Shown here piece after piece: positions 16,691-26,000 of a stretch of DNA of 64,000 bases. The notes below the pieces were generated by a model that did not search any database, was not told the origin of the DNA, and worked only from the letters and a program-made list of their open reading frames with translations. Position numbers and translations under genes: made by a program. The DNA comes from Streptomyces sp. NBC_01260 (lineage in GTDB: Bacteria > Actinomycetota > Actinomycetes > Streptomycetales > Streptomycetaceae), in the NCBI RefSeq assembly GCF_036226405.1, contig NZ_CP108464.1, forward strand, positions 8,308,001 through 8,372,000, in the 5' to 3' direction. Numbering within the stretch: position 1 is the stretch's first letter; the number at the start of each line of letters is the position of its first letter.

Positions 16691-17268
16691 GTCGAGCAGC
16701 CGCGCATCCTCATCACCCTCGAACCCGGCCGGCCACTGACCGACGGCGATCTGGCCCACCTGGAGCACAAGTACCTGCGCTTCCGACTTCCCCAGCAGTA
16801 CCGGGCGTTGATGACCGGGAGTGGCGGCGGCCGGCCCGCCCGGCCGTGCACATGGACCACGGGTTCGTACTCGACCAGCAGTTCTTCAACCTCTATGTCG
16901 AGGACAACCCCTACGACCTGCTCGATGTCGCGATGCGCTTCGTGGACCGCTTCACCGGCGATCTGCTCACCATCGCGTGGGTCCAGGGCGGCGCCCTGGT
17001 CATGGCGACCAAGGGGCCGGACGCCGGATCGATCTGGTACTGGGACAACGATGACCGTCGGGGAACCCAGCGACACGATCAGCCCCAGGAGAACGTGGAG
17101 TTGCTGTCCCCGGTGGCGGACAGCCTGGCCGCCCTGTTCACCCACGCCTTGGTCGAAGTCCCCGCCAGGCTCGACGAGATCGCCCGCAACAGCATCGCTG
17201 AGGGACACTTCAGGCAGGTCGCGCCCGACAACGCAGGAACGGCCCTGCCCCCCGAACTCCGCCGCTGA
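16691..17268 (+). pseudogene. SMI1/KNR4 (SUKH)-like protein with frameshift
   Basis: The 5' part in one frame reads LITLEPGRPLTDGDLAHLEH and KYLRFRLPQQYRALMTGSGG, the usual SUKH opening (acidic helix, then P-x-x-Y-x-x-L and a GG turn). At about 16830 the frame changes and continues HMDHGFVLDQQFFNLYVED, DLLTIAWVQGGALVMATK, SIWYWDNDD and a C-terminal helix SLAALFTHALVEVP. The W-x-x-D and hydrophobic pattern fit a SUKH fold. SUKH proteins are often immunity proteins to contact-dependent nuclease toxins, but no toxin gene is adjacent. There is a TGAGGAG site at 16678-16684 but no start codon at the right distance, so the 5' end is also damaged. A sequencing indel could account for the shift. Confidence 0.55.
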
Positions 17269-17469
17269 CGGCCCGACAGATGTGGCGTCGCCTCCGGTGC
17301 GGGCACTTGTGGCTCTCTGCCTCCTGGGCGGCGCCGGGCCACTGCCGGCGGTCGTCCGGTATGTGAGGGATGGCGGTTGGACGGCCGCCGCGCGAAGAGC
17401 CTGAAGACGGCTGAACTCCGGAAGTTGTGATCCCTCGAAGTGAAGCAACCAGCTCGACCCGGGTGCGAC

Positions 17470-17650
17470 GACGCCGACGTTCACCGCCGCGGGCAACAAC
17501 TTCGAGCTGGCCACCGCGGTCGCCGTCGCCATCGTCGGTGCCACCCCGGCCAGGCCCTCGCCGGAGTCGTCGACTCTTCATCGAGGTGCCAGTCCTCATC
17601 GGCCTGGTCTACGTCGCCCTGGCCGCTCGCCGTTTCTTCCCCCAGCCCGC
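17470..17650 (+). pseudogene. ACR3-type arsenite permease, C-terminal remnant
   Basis: Pieces in different frames give PTFTAAGNNFELATAVAVAI, then GQALAGVV, then IEVPVLIGLVYVALAARRFF. These are the last two membrane helices of ACR3/ArsB-type arsenite efflux pumps, including the conserved NNFELA motif. At least two frameshifts and loss of everything upstream make it non-functional. It directly precedes an arsenate reductase remnant, the normal operon order. Confidence 0.65.
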
Positions 17651-17691
17651 CCCGGCGGCCGGACCGGCTGCCGGGGCGGAAAGTGCCGCCC

Positions 17692-17991
17692 GTGTCCGAG
17701 AGCCCGAAGCCGTCCGTGCCGTTCGTGTGCGTCCACAACGCCGGCCGCTCGCAGACGGCCGCCGCGTTCCTCACCCACCTCGCGCAGCTCCGGGGCGAGG
17801 TCCGCTCTGCCGGGTCCGCACCGGTCAACGCCGTGAACCCCGCCGCCGTGCGAGATGCCGGAGGTCGGCATCGACATGCCCGCCGAGACACATCGAAGGG
17901 CCTGACCAGCGAAGTCGTGCGGGCGTCGGATGTGGTGATCACCATGCCGACCCGTCCGAATCCCTCGTGCGCCTCAGGAGTCATGCTGTGA
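17692..17991 (+). pseudogene. Arsenate reductase (LMW phosphatase type) remnant
   Basis: From GTG 17692 the frame reads SVPFVCVHNAGRSQTAAAFL, with the P-loop C-x(3)-N-A-G-R-S of thioredoxin-type arsenate reductases, then EVRSAGSAPVNAVNPAAV. Across about 17850-17890 the expected PEVGIDMPAET lies in another frame, after which the original frame resumes with KGLTSEVVRASDVVITM. The expected Gly-Cys segment after ITM is missing, and the frame ends in unrelated residues. Two compensating shifts plus truncation indicate a dead gene. Confidence 0.65.
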
Positions 17992-18015
17992 TCAACAGCG
18001 ACCCGGGCCCGTTGT

Positions 18016-18031
18016 CCCCGGCCGGCCGGGG
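18016..18031. terminator. GC palindrome downstream of the hemopexin/giant-protein operon
   Basis: CCCCGGCCGGCCGGGG is a perfect 16-base palindrome 29 bases past the last stop of the leftward operon. Its place fits a transcription end, although a perfect palindrome without loop bases must open to fold. Confidence 0.4.
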
Positions 18032-18059
18032 ATTGTCCGTACGGATGAGAAAGCGCCCC

Positions 18060-18407
18060 TCACGCCTGGCCGCCGCTGACGTCGAACGATGCCTGTGAGC
18101 CGCGTACCGTCACCACTACCGCGGACGGCGGTGGATTGCCGGGGTTGGCGAAGGTGAAGAACCCGACCGCGTTGATGCTCAGCAGCTCCAGGGTCGTCAG
18201 CGGACCGGGAGTGGGACCGCTTTCCCTCACCAACGTCCGCTCTCCTGCGGTCACTTCAGCCTGCAGATCCGAATCCTGAAGGTTGTCCTCGGCGGACACC
18301 GTGACACTGACGTGCAGTTTTACGAGTCCGTCCGCGGCCGTGTCGACGGTTGGCAGGACCCAGTAGTCTCCCGCCTGTTGAGGCGGGTAGTCCGGAATTC
18401 CACTCAT
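18060..18407 (-). CDS. 115-aa protein, last gene of the hemopexin operon
   Basis: Starts MSGIPDYPPQQAGDYWVLPT and is predicted as an all-beta protein with alternating hydrophobic strands (LVKLHVSVTVSAEDN, LQAEVTAGERTLVRE, AVGFFTFANPG, SAVVVTVRGSQASFDV). There is no signal peptide, cysteine or membrane helix. The ATG shares one base with the stop of the 405-aa hemopexin gene (TGATG at 18405-18409), so it is translated by coupling. The pattern suggests a small beta-sandwich, possibly a partner of the hemopexin protein. No family recognised. Confidence 0.55.
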   Translation of the reverse strand: MSGIPDYPPQQAGDYWVLPTVDTAADGLVKLHVSVTVSAEDNLQDSDLQAEVTAGERTLVRESGPTPGPLTTLELLSINAVGFFTFANPGNPPPSAVVVTVRGSQASFDVSGGQA

Positions 18408-19624
18408 CAGGGCACCTCGCAGGTCACTGTCCACTCGTTCTGCTGAAGGACCGCACCCCCGTTGCACGTATCGATCACCCGGCCGCGGAAATCTATGTCC
18501 ATGCGAATGAACGCGCCTTGCGGCGACTTCATGCTGGGCGTATCTCGACCGGTATACGTGCAACCCGTACGCCGGGGGAACGGCTGGTAGAGGTCGTTGA
18601 GGTCCACCGTCGCCGTAGGGCGCGGGCGGTGTCCGTAGTGCAGGTCCACGTGCGTCAGGAGGTTCTGTGAGGCCGGTCTGCCGTCCTCTCGGAAGTTGTC
18701 GTCCGCCGCGCCGGATTCCGGCCGCGGCCGCAGAACCACGGGCGGGACGTTCACGCCGTCCTGCAGAATGAAGTTGATGCGCTCGCCGTCGACGAAGAAG
18801 TCACCTCGCACGTACTGGCGATACTCTCCGCAGGCGCACAGGGATGGATGGGCCTGACGCATGGCTGCCCGCATTTCGAAGGTGCGTACGGCGGTGACGG
18901 CCGGTGCGGTGGTGGTCGCGCAGGCAGTGAAGCTTGCCGGGGCGGTGAAGGAAGTGACCTCGGCCCGGGGCCACTCGATCGCCTCCTGCAAGCGGTCGGT
19001 GAACCCGACCCCGGCGAGCTGTGTCCAGCCCTCGGCGGTGTCGCGGGGGTAGACGCTTGCGTCGACTGTGTCGTTGCCGATGTTGTACTTGATGTACTTC
19101 GGTCCCTTGAAGAAGTACGCGTATCCGTCTCCCCAGTTGATGGCGGCATCGATTCCTGTGCGGAACGACGCGGGGAACGCCGTCCAGCCCTCGGCGGTGT
19201 CGCGGGGGTAGACGCTTGCGTCGACTGTGTCGTTGCCGATGTTGTACTTGATGTACTTCGGTCCCTTGAAGAAGTACGCGTATCCGTCTCCCCAGTTGAT
19301 GGCGGCATCGATTCCTGTGCGGAACGACGCGGGGAACGCCGTCCAGCCCTCCGCGATATCGCGCGGGTAGTTGCTTGCGTCCACCGTGTCGTCGGTGGCA
19401 TCCCAGCGCACGTACGTGCTGCCCTTGAAGAAGTAGACGAAGGCATCGGGCCACGTCACGGCGGCGTCGATGTTGTTGCGGAAGGAGACGGGCATGGCGT
19501 CCCACCCCGCACCGATGTCACGCGGATAGCTGCCTGTGTCGACGGTGTCGTTACCGGTGCTCGGATTCACGTCGTACCGGACGTACGTGCCGCCACGGAA
19601 GAAGAACGCCGTCCGGGTTGCCAT
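18407..19624 (-). CDS. Hemopexin-repeat protein with unique C-terminal domain (405 aa)
   Basis: Residues 1-210 are four hemopexin-type blades. Each carries the signature A-x-x-W-x-D-x-x-x-Y-F-F-K-G followed by Y-x-K/R-Y-x-x-x-x-D-T-V-D and YPRD-x-x-x-GW. Such domains form a four-bladed propeller that binds haem, metals or other proteins; bacterial examples include Photorhabdus photopexins. Residues 215-405 form a separate domain with a CAC pair, HVDLHYGHRPRP and CNGG, not recognised. The start is well defined by AGGAGGAATC before the ATG. There is no signal sequence, so any export would be non-classical. Two blades are encoded by near-identical DNA repeats. Confidence 0.75.
   Translation of the reverse strand: MATRTAFFFRGGTYVRYDVNPSTGNDTVDTGSYPRDIGAGWDAMPVSFRNNIDAAVTWPDAFVYFFKGSTYVRWDATDDTVDASNYPRDIAEGWTAFPASFRTGIDAAINWGDGYAYFFKGPKYIKYNIGNDTVDASVYPRDTAEGWTAFPASFRTGIDAAINWGDGYAYFFKGPKYIKYNIGNDTVDASVYPRDTAEGWTQLAGVGFTDRLQEAIEWPRAEVTSFTAPASFTACATTTAPAVTAVRTFEMRAAMRQAHPSLCACGEYRQYVRGDFFVDGERINFILQDGVNVPPVVLRPRPESGAADDNFREDGRPASQNLLTHVDLHYGHRPRPTATVDLNDLYQPFPRRTGCTYTGRDTPSMKSPQGAFIRMDIDFRGRVIDTCNGGAVLQQNEWTVTCEVP
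19024..19341. repeat. Two tandem about 159-bp coding repeats
   Basis: Two successive copies encode the same 53 residues (TAFPASFRTG...DTAEGW), with apparently no base differences in the shared stretch. The other two blades of the same protein are diverged, so this is a recent in-frame duplication inside the hemopexin gene. Confidence 0.85.
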
Positions 19625-19920
19625 GATTCCTCCTGGTCTGAAGGGTCACTGGGGCCACTCACCGGCAGAGGCACGGAGCCGGTCGGTTTTCCTGATTGAG
19701 CCTTCCCGCACGAGTCGGGGAGATGGTTGAGATGCCTCTCCGTCCACTCAACTCCTCCAGGGTGAACAGCGCATCTTGGCTCGCTTACGGCGCCCGAGAT
19801 TCTCCAAGTGCGCTCACTGAGAGCGGATTTGGCGGGGGCGCAGGGCAACGGGACGCCGATGTGTTCGCGCATCGCTACGGCCGGCGACGGGCTCCGGTCG
19901 CCCTCGGGTGCCCGCCGGAA

Positions 19921-22900
19921 CTACGCGACAGCCCCTCGGGCGCGGGTCGCCGGGCTGCGGCGTCCGAGCGGGTCGACAACGACGAGGTCGAAGTGCGCGT
20001 CCGGGACCGGCGAGGGGTCGGTCCAGGACAGCGTGGGGTCGAGCACGGGGACGACTGCCTGCTGTTCCGCGAGGGTGCCGGCCGTTCCCCGGTAGATCTC
20101 CAGCAGGTAGGGGGCGTCCGCAGCGGGGAGAGCGGTCGGCAGACCGCCCAACGACAGTGCCACGGAGCCGTCCGCGCCCGTCGTCACGTCCGGCGCGGCA
20201 GGTGCTCCCGGTCCGTCCGGTGGGACCAGCAGCGATTCGGCGGCAAGGGACGGCTCGCTCCACAGGCCCTCGGAGCTGCTTCCGACCGTGCTCCATGCAG
20301 GCTCGATGCCGCCGTCCGCGGGGAGCGCGACCACACCCGGCGGGAGCGCCGGCTCGGCAGGATAGCGGACCTCCGCGTACCAGACGCGGCGGACGAAGGG
20401 GGCCAGCTCGACCGGCGGTACGTTGACCGTCGCCGACCAGACGCCGTCTGCGTCGGGACCGGAGAGGAACCCGGTCAGATGTATGGGGGCGTAGTGGCCG
20501 TCAACGCCACGACTGGTGCGGCGCAGGTGGTATTCCGGCGTGCTGCCCGGTGCGGCACCGAGCAGTTCGGGCCGCAGCCCGTGGGCGCGCAGGGTCAGGG
20601 TGAGTCCGAGGTTCGGATCGGTGCGCGCATCCAGGAGCGGCGGCGGCGGACGGTCCTGGACGGGGACGGCGATGGGGACGAGGCCGCAGGACGGGAACGC
20701 GGCCTCGGCGCCGCCGGCGGTGAGAGGGACCACGCGGACGAACTGGATACTGCGCAGGCCGCCGGGGATACGGGTGGCGAAGTGGACGAAACCATCATCG
20801 GACGGGGCGCCCCCGGTCTCACCGAGGAAGGTGAAGGCGCTCTTTGTTGTGAGCTGGTCACCGGCGAGATGGATCGGGTGGGCCTGCGTCGCCCGGACCG
20901 GGGTGAGGGGGAGGGAGAGGCCGAGTTCGCCGGCGAGGCGGCGGGCGTCGCCGAGATAGATCCGGTACCGGTCGGCATGCGGCTGGGGCGGCCAGCGGAG
21001 GGCCAGCTCAGCCAACCCGGTCGCGTCCTTCTGTCCGGCCCACAGGACCATCGGTGAGGTGGGAACGACCTGCGGGGCGCGAGTGTCGTGGACGGCGCAA
21101 TCGTTCTCGGACGCAGGCGACGCCGTTCCGTCCGCGTCCAGGTAGGTGGAGACGATCCGTACGCTGCGGCGCTCGCCGACATCGAAGGGCTCTGGTGTCG
21201 CTTCGAGGACGACGGTTTCGCCGGGATCGAGCGGCCTCGGTGCGAGGGGCTCCCCGTCGACACCGACGCGGAGTTCCACGATCGGAAGGCTGCCGGGTGC
21301 GGCGGAACCTGGATCGGGTGCGGTGTACCGGAGCCGGAGGGTGCCGGGCACGCGTGGCCCGTTCGAGCCGTCGGCCGGCTCGGCGCGGAACGTGGCCTCC
21401 AACACGGGTGCGGGCGGCGCGGGCCGCATGGGCAGCGGTACGCCGAGTTCGGCACCGTCGGACCACTGGCCGAATTCGTCCGCTCCCCAGACCCGCCAGC
21501 TCGCGCCGGCCGGATCCGCCGGAACCGTGCGGTCCTCCACGACGCGTTGATTGTTGGCGGCCCAGTTCGGTACGAGCGGCAGGGCCCGGGTGACGTAGCC
21601 CTGGGCCTGCGGCGGTGCGAAGCGGTGCAGGGCGACGGGGCCGTCCGGGCCCGTGCGGGCGAAGCCGACCATGCCGCGTGCCGGCTGCGCGCCGAGGGAG
21701 ACGGGCTGTCGCCAGCTCTCCGGGCCGGGGTCGTCCGGATCGGCGGAGGGGTTCCACTGGCCGGGCTCCGCCGCCGCGAGCTGGAACGGATCAGGCGGGT
21801 CGGGCGGGGCGTCACCGGCGGCGACTGCGACCGCGAACAGGGTCGCGCCGGACCACGGTCCGTCCTCCCCGCCGGGCCGTTGGGCGAGGTCACCGATGAG
21901 CTGCGGCGCCTCCGGGAACACGCCGTCGAGCAGGCCGTCCGCCCAGCCGCCGGAGGCGGGTGGCCCGAGTACGTCGCCGAGGGTGAGCGGAGCGCCGAGC
22001 TGATCGCTCGACGGGTGGAGGGTGCGCTCCCGCTGAACGGCCCAGCGCCCGGCGACCACCCAGACATTGGCCCGCTGAATCGGTGCGGTGGCGGAGAACG
22101 GGACGGTGGTGGCAAGGCCGAGGTACCGGGCGATCTGCGGGTCGACAGCCATGGTCGAGAGTGACGGGGTGATGGCCGCGGTCGCCTTGACAGGCCGGTT
22201 GTCGGCGCCCGTGACGGAGTCGCTGAACGTGGCGTGCGCCGGAGCGAGGTCTGGGTCGTACCACCCGCTCTGGAGCCACGGGTCGACGTACTCCGGGGCG
22301 ATCCGCTCCACGATTCTGCGGGTCTCGGCGTCCGGGTCGGTGTCGTTGGGGAGCCGTCCGTCGGGGTTGTCCGGTGGGTTCAGTCGACGTGGCGCGGCAA
22401 GGGCGACCCGTTCCGCCGCGGCGCCCAACGGGTCGGTGTTCGAGTCGGGGGCGTACCAGGGGCCCGGGGGGAGCGGCAGACCGAAGACGAGATCCGGTGG
22501 CCGGTCGGCGATCGCCGTCTCCTGGAGGACGGAGGTCTGTCGCAGGCCCCATGCCGTGCTGACGGTTCCCGCACCGGATGCCTGGAGACGGGCGACGCGG
22601 GTATGGCCGAACCTGAATGGCGCGCTGCGGCGGGTGGCGAGGACGCGTGCGCCCCCGGCAGTGGCGTGCAGAGCGTCCAGCAGGTCGACGCGCAGCCCGC
22701 GATCGTCGACGTCCACCTCGGCCCAGATGCAGGGATCGGCTGCGGGGTATCCGAAGAGCGAGCCTTCGGCGAAGCCGCCGGTCTGCTCCAGGTCGAATGG
22801 GACGGTCAGCGCGTTTCCGTAGGAATCGCGCCACTGGATCGGCAGCTCGGTCAACTCCTCGTCGAAACCCAGCCGCCAGGCAGCGAAGGGGTGGATCGGG

Positions 22901-23019
22901 AAGCCGATCCACGGGTTCAGCTTCACGCGGAGATGGAATCCGTCGGCCAGCCAGGGCACGCCCGCGGCGGCGATGGCACTGGCTCGGAACAGTGTCGGCG
23001 GGGCGACGTCGAGGCTCAT
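19921..23019 (-). CDS. Large protein of unknown function (1,032 aa)
   Basis: An uninterrupted 1,032-residue frame starting MSLDVAPPTLFRASAIAAAG. It lacks a signal peptide and membrane helices. From about residue 540 there are fibronectin-III-like stretches (PPAPVLEATFRAEP; LRWPPQPHADRYRIYLGDA; YLLEIYRGTAG; WTDPSPVPDAHFDLVVVDPLG), each a beta sandwich with the W/Y pattern. The first half has no family I can name. Its ATG overlaps the stop of the 1,757-aa gene as ATGA (23016-23019), so the two are co-translated. It may be an adhesive or structural partner of the giant protein. No catalytic motif seen. Confidence 0.7.
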   Translation of the reverse strand: MSLDVAPPTLFRASAIAAAGVPWLADGFHLRVKLNPWIGFPIHPFAAWRLGFDEELTELPIQWRDSYGNALTVPFDLEQTGGFAEGSLFGYPAADPCIWAEVDVDDRGLRVDLLDALHATAGGARVLATRRSAPFRFGHTRVARLQASGAGTVSTAWGLRQTSVLQETAIADRPPDLVFGLPLPPGPWYAPDSNTDPLGAAAERVALAAPRRLNPPDNPDGRLPNDTDPDAETRRIVERIAPEYVDPWLQSGWYDPDLAPAHATFSDSVTGADNRPVKATAAITPSLSTMAVDPQIARYLGLATTVPFSATAPIQRANVWVVAGRWAVQRERTLHPSSDQLGAPLTLGDVLGPPASGGWADGLLDGVFPEAPQLIGDLAQRPGGEDGPWSGATLFAVAVAAGDAPPDPPDPFQLAAAEPGQWNPSADPDDPGPESWRQPVSLGAQPARGMVGFARTGPDGPVALHRFAPPQAQGYVTRALPLVPNWAANNQRVVEDRTVPADPAGASWRVWGADEFGQWSDGAELGVPLPMRPAPPAPVLEATFRAEPADGSNGPRVPGTLRLRYTAPDPGSAAPGSLPIVELRVGVDGEPLAPRPLDPGETVVLEATPEPFDVGERRSVRIVSTYLDADGTASPASENDCAVHDTRAPQVVPTSPMVLWAGQKDATGLAELALRWPPQPHADRYRIYLGDARRLAGELGLSLPLTPVRATQAHPIHLAGDQLTTKSAFTFLGETGGAPSDDGFVHFATRIPGGLRSIQFVRVVPLTAGGAEAAFPSCGLVPIAVPVQDRPPPPLLDARTDPNLGLTLTLRAHGLRPELLGAAPGSTPEYHLRRTSRGVDGHYAPIHLTGFLSGPDADGVWSATVNVPPVELAPFVRRVWYAEVRYPAEPALPPGVVALPADGGIEPAWSTVGSSSEGLWSEPSLAAESLLVPPDGPGAPAAPDVTTGADGSVALSLGGLPTALPAADAPYLLEIYRGTAGTLAEQQAVVPVLDPTLSWTDPSPVPDAHFDLVVVDPLGRRSPATRARGAVA

Positions 23020-26000
23020 GTCAGATCCTTCGCGAAGCCGGGCACCAGGGGCGCCGGGCAGCTGAGGGCCGTGTCCACCGGCACGGTGGTGGCCTCCAAT
23101 GGGACGTCCTGCAGGGTCACAGCGAGAGTGAGCGGGCCGGTGGGCACGACGGGGCTCCCGGTCAGGAAGAGGAGCCGGTCACCGGAGGCGGAACGGATAA
23201 TGCCTGGGAACAACTGACCACCGCAGTCAAGGCTGTTCACCCTCAGCCGGCCGCCGAAGTCGACGAGGTCGAGCGAGTCGGGACGGTGGATTGGTTCGGG
23301 AGCTTCCAGCAGCACTCCGTGCAGGGCCCACGTACCGTCGTCGTCCGTCCACAGGGCTGTTGTGCGGCCCTCGTGAGTGGGGGAGGGGCGGCCGAGAGCC
23401 AGCATGGCGAGAGCGTGTTCCAGCGCGCCGTCGGCGGTGATGTCCCCGACGGCCACCGGAATACGGTCCACCCGCAGATCACCGGTGATGTGGCCACCTT
23501 CCGCTCCCGGGGGGACGAAGCCCAGATCAGCCAGGAGGGCGTGGGGGCCGGTGTAACGGGAGGTGGTGAACACTCCACCGCGGATCGCCGATCCGCCCGA
23601 TTGCCCGGAGCCTGCCGAATCCAGGAAGGGGAAGGCCAGGGAGAGCTCGTAGTCGGACAGCGGCTGGAGGGCCGGCCGGCCTCCGAGCGTCGCTCCCGGC
23701 CCCGGATAGGGGCAGGAGCCGGCCGTGTTCGTGGCCCCGTACAGGCGCAGATCGGCCTGCGGCTGGAGGTTCGAGACGCCGGCCTGCCAGATGTCGGCGG
23801 CGGGGAAAGCCTGCTCCTCGAACGGATCCGGGTGGCCCCGGGTCGGGTCGGTACGGCGGACGCGGACGAGCGTGTCGTGGTCGTAGGCGGCGGCGAGGTC
23901 CGGCACGTGGCTGACTTCGAGCTGGACCCCGACGGGGTCGTCGAGGAACCAGGAGCCGGCCTTGTCCGCGGGCATCCAGGAGAGGATGTAGCGCTCCAGA
24001 TAGGCCGGGTCGAACCGGTCCGTCCGCAACAGGACCGCAGGGGCGGCGACGTAGTCCTCGTAGTGCTTCAGGGCGAGGGCGGACGTGGTCCCCTGTGGGT
24101 ACTGCGTGCCGTTGCTCGGCGCGGGGCCGGACATGTCCGCGGTGCGGAACCAGTAGCTCTCCACGTGGGGGACCACCGGACCGGTGGCGCCTTCGCGCCG
24201 GCCCTGGCCCTCGACGCCGATGTCGATGCGGTAGACGGTGTCCGGCGACAGCATGGGACGTGGCGTCACCGTGTGCGCCTTGGCCGCGGCGGCCTGGCCG
24301 GCGCTGCTGTCCGCTTGGGTGGCCGCCTCCGCGTTGCCCTGCGCGCGGACCGAGACGGCTCGTACACCGAGGACCTCGGGAGCGAGAGCGGCGTGGTACT
24401 CCAGCACGATCGCGGTGTACGGGCCTCCCTCCGCCGCGTAGCTGCGGACCTCCGCGTCGCCGGGTACGGGCTCGGCGCCGGTGCCGGGGAAGGGGACTGT
24501 GCCGTCCGGGCCGATCAGGCTGACCCGCACCTGGTCCGCCCGGCCCGGAGGCCAGTCGGGCAGGCGCAGGCCGAGGCAGGGATCGAGCAACGGCTCGGAG
24601 AACGAGAGTACGGCTCTGACCGGCACCTCGCCGATGCCCGGGGCGATCTCGTCCGGGTCACGGTCGAGCGGCAGGCCTGCCACGTGAGGTAGCGCGAAAT
24701 CGCCCGCGAAGCCGCGGCCGATCACCGGCAGCGGTTCGTCGAACACCGTGGGAGCGCCGAGTCGCAGCGGGAAGACATAGGGGAAGAACCCGGCCGTCGC
24801 GTCATCGATCGGCACGCCCCACCATTGCGCGGCGACGCTGACGTCGAACACCGAGGAGAAGAGGCCGGGTCCGGGCTCGGTGGGCAGATTCCAGTCCTCG
24901 CCGGGGCCGTGGCGGTTGCCGAGGCTTCCCAGCGCCCACCCGGGCTGTGCGGAGAACTCCGTGCGGCAGCGGTGCGCGATGGCGGGAACGGGGTCGTTCG
25001 GGTCATTGACCGCGCCGTCCACCAGCTTGCGGGTCCAGAGCGCCGATTCCCAGCTGAGGAGGGCGAGTTCTCGTGCGCCGGGCTCGCCCGGGGCGCCGGT
25101 CCTGATGTCCTGCCAGGCGGCTTCGAGCTGACCTGGGACCGGTGTCTCGTTCCCGGTGGCGGGGTCGATGGCGGTGAGGTCGACGGAGGTGAGGGTGTAG
25201 GTGTAGCTGAGGCGGTCGTTCCCGACGATGCCGCTGCCGACCGCGGTCGGGTTCCAGGCGAGCCTGTCGTGGAACGGGCCGGGTCGGAGGCCGTCGGCCG
25301 GGCCGTTGGTGAACTGGAGGAGGGGGATGACGTCCGGCCAGACCACCGGGAGGCCGTCGACGGGGGGTGGGACCGGTGCCCCGACGGCGTCGGCCAGTTT
25401 GGTGTAGCGGTGATCGGCGAGCGCCACCGATTCCAGCGGCCAGTCGACCGGATCGGGAACCTCCGTTCCCTTCTGGCCGAGTTCGATGGTGACGCAGCCC
25501 TCCAGGCTGAAGAAGAAGAGGTCGACCTCACCGCACACCTCGAACCGCACCCAGGTGTCGCCGAGTTCGGGGGCGATCAGGAAGCTGACCTCGGCACTGG
25601 CCCCGATGGAGACGGGACCCAGGTGCAGACTGCCCGAGAGGTGTCCGACGCCGCCGAGCAGCAGCGGACGGGTGCCGAGGGCGAGGATGACGGAGGCGCT
25701 GATGTCGACGTGGATGAGCGGGATGCCGTAGACGGCGGTGAATCCGGCTCCGAAGCCGAGCGAGAACCCGGTCGGTGAGAGTGCCGGAATGCCGCCGAGG
25801 TGTGCGATGCCGTCGCCCTCCACCATGAAGAACGCCCACGCGTTGATGTTCAGGAAATCCGGGAGCACTTTGGCCTGGATGAGGCCGGGGCCGCGGCCGG
25901 GCTGACCGTCCGAGCCGAGCCGGACGTACCAGTCGCGCCCGTGGTTCGGGAAGCGGGCGCCGAAGGGGACGTCGAGCGTGAACAGGACGGGTACTTCGTA

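Noticed and set aside
22617-24692. Plus-strand 691-codon frame antisense to the giant genes
   Set aside because: GC-rich antisense artefact with high Arg/Gly and no family features; the minus frames are coupled and protein-like.
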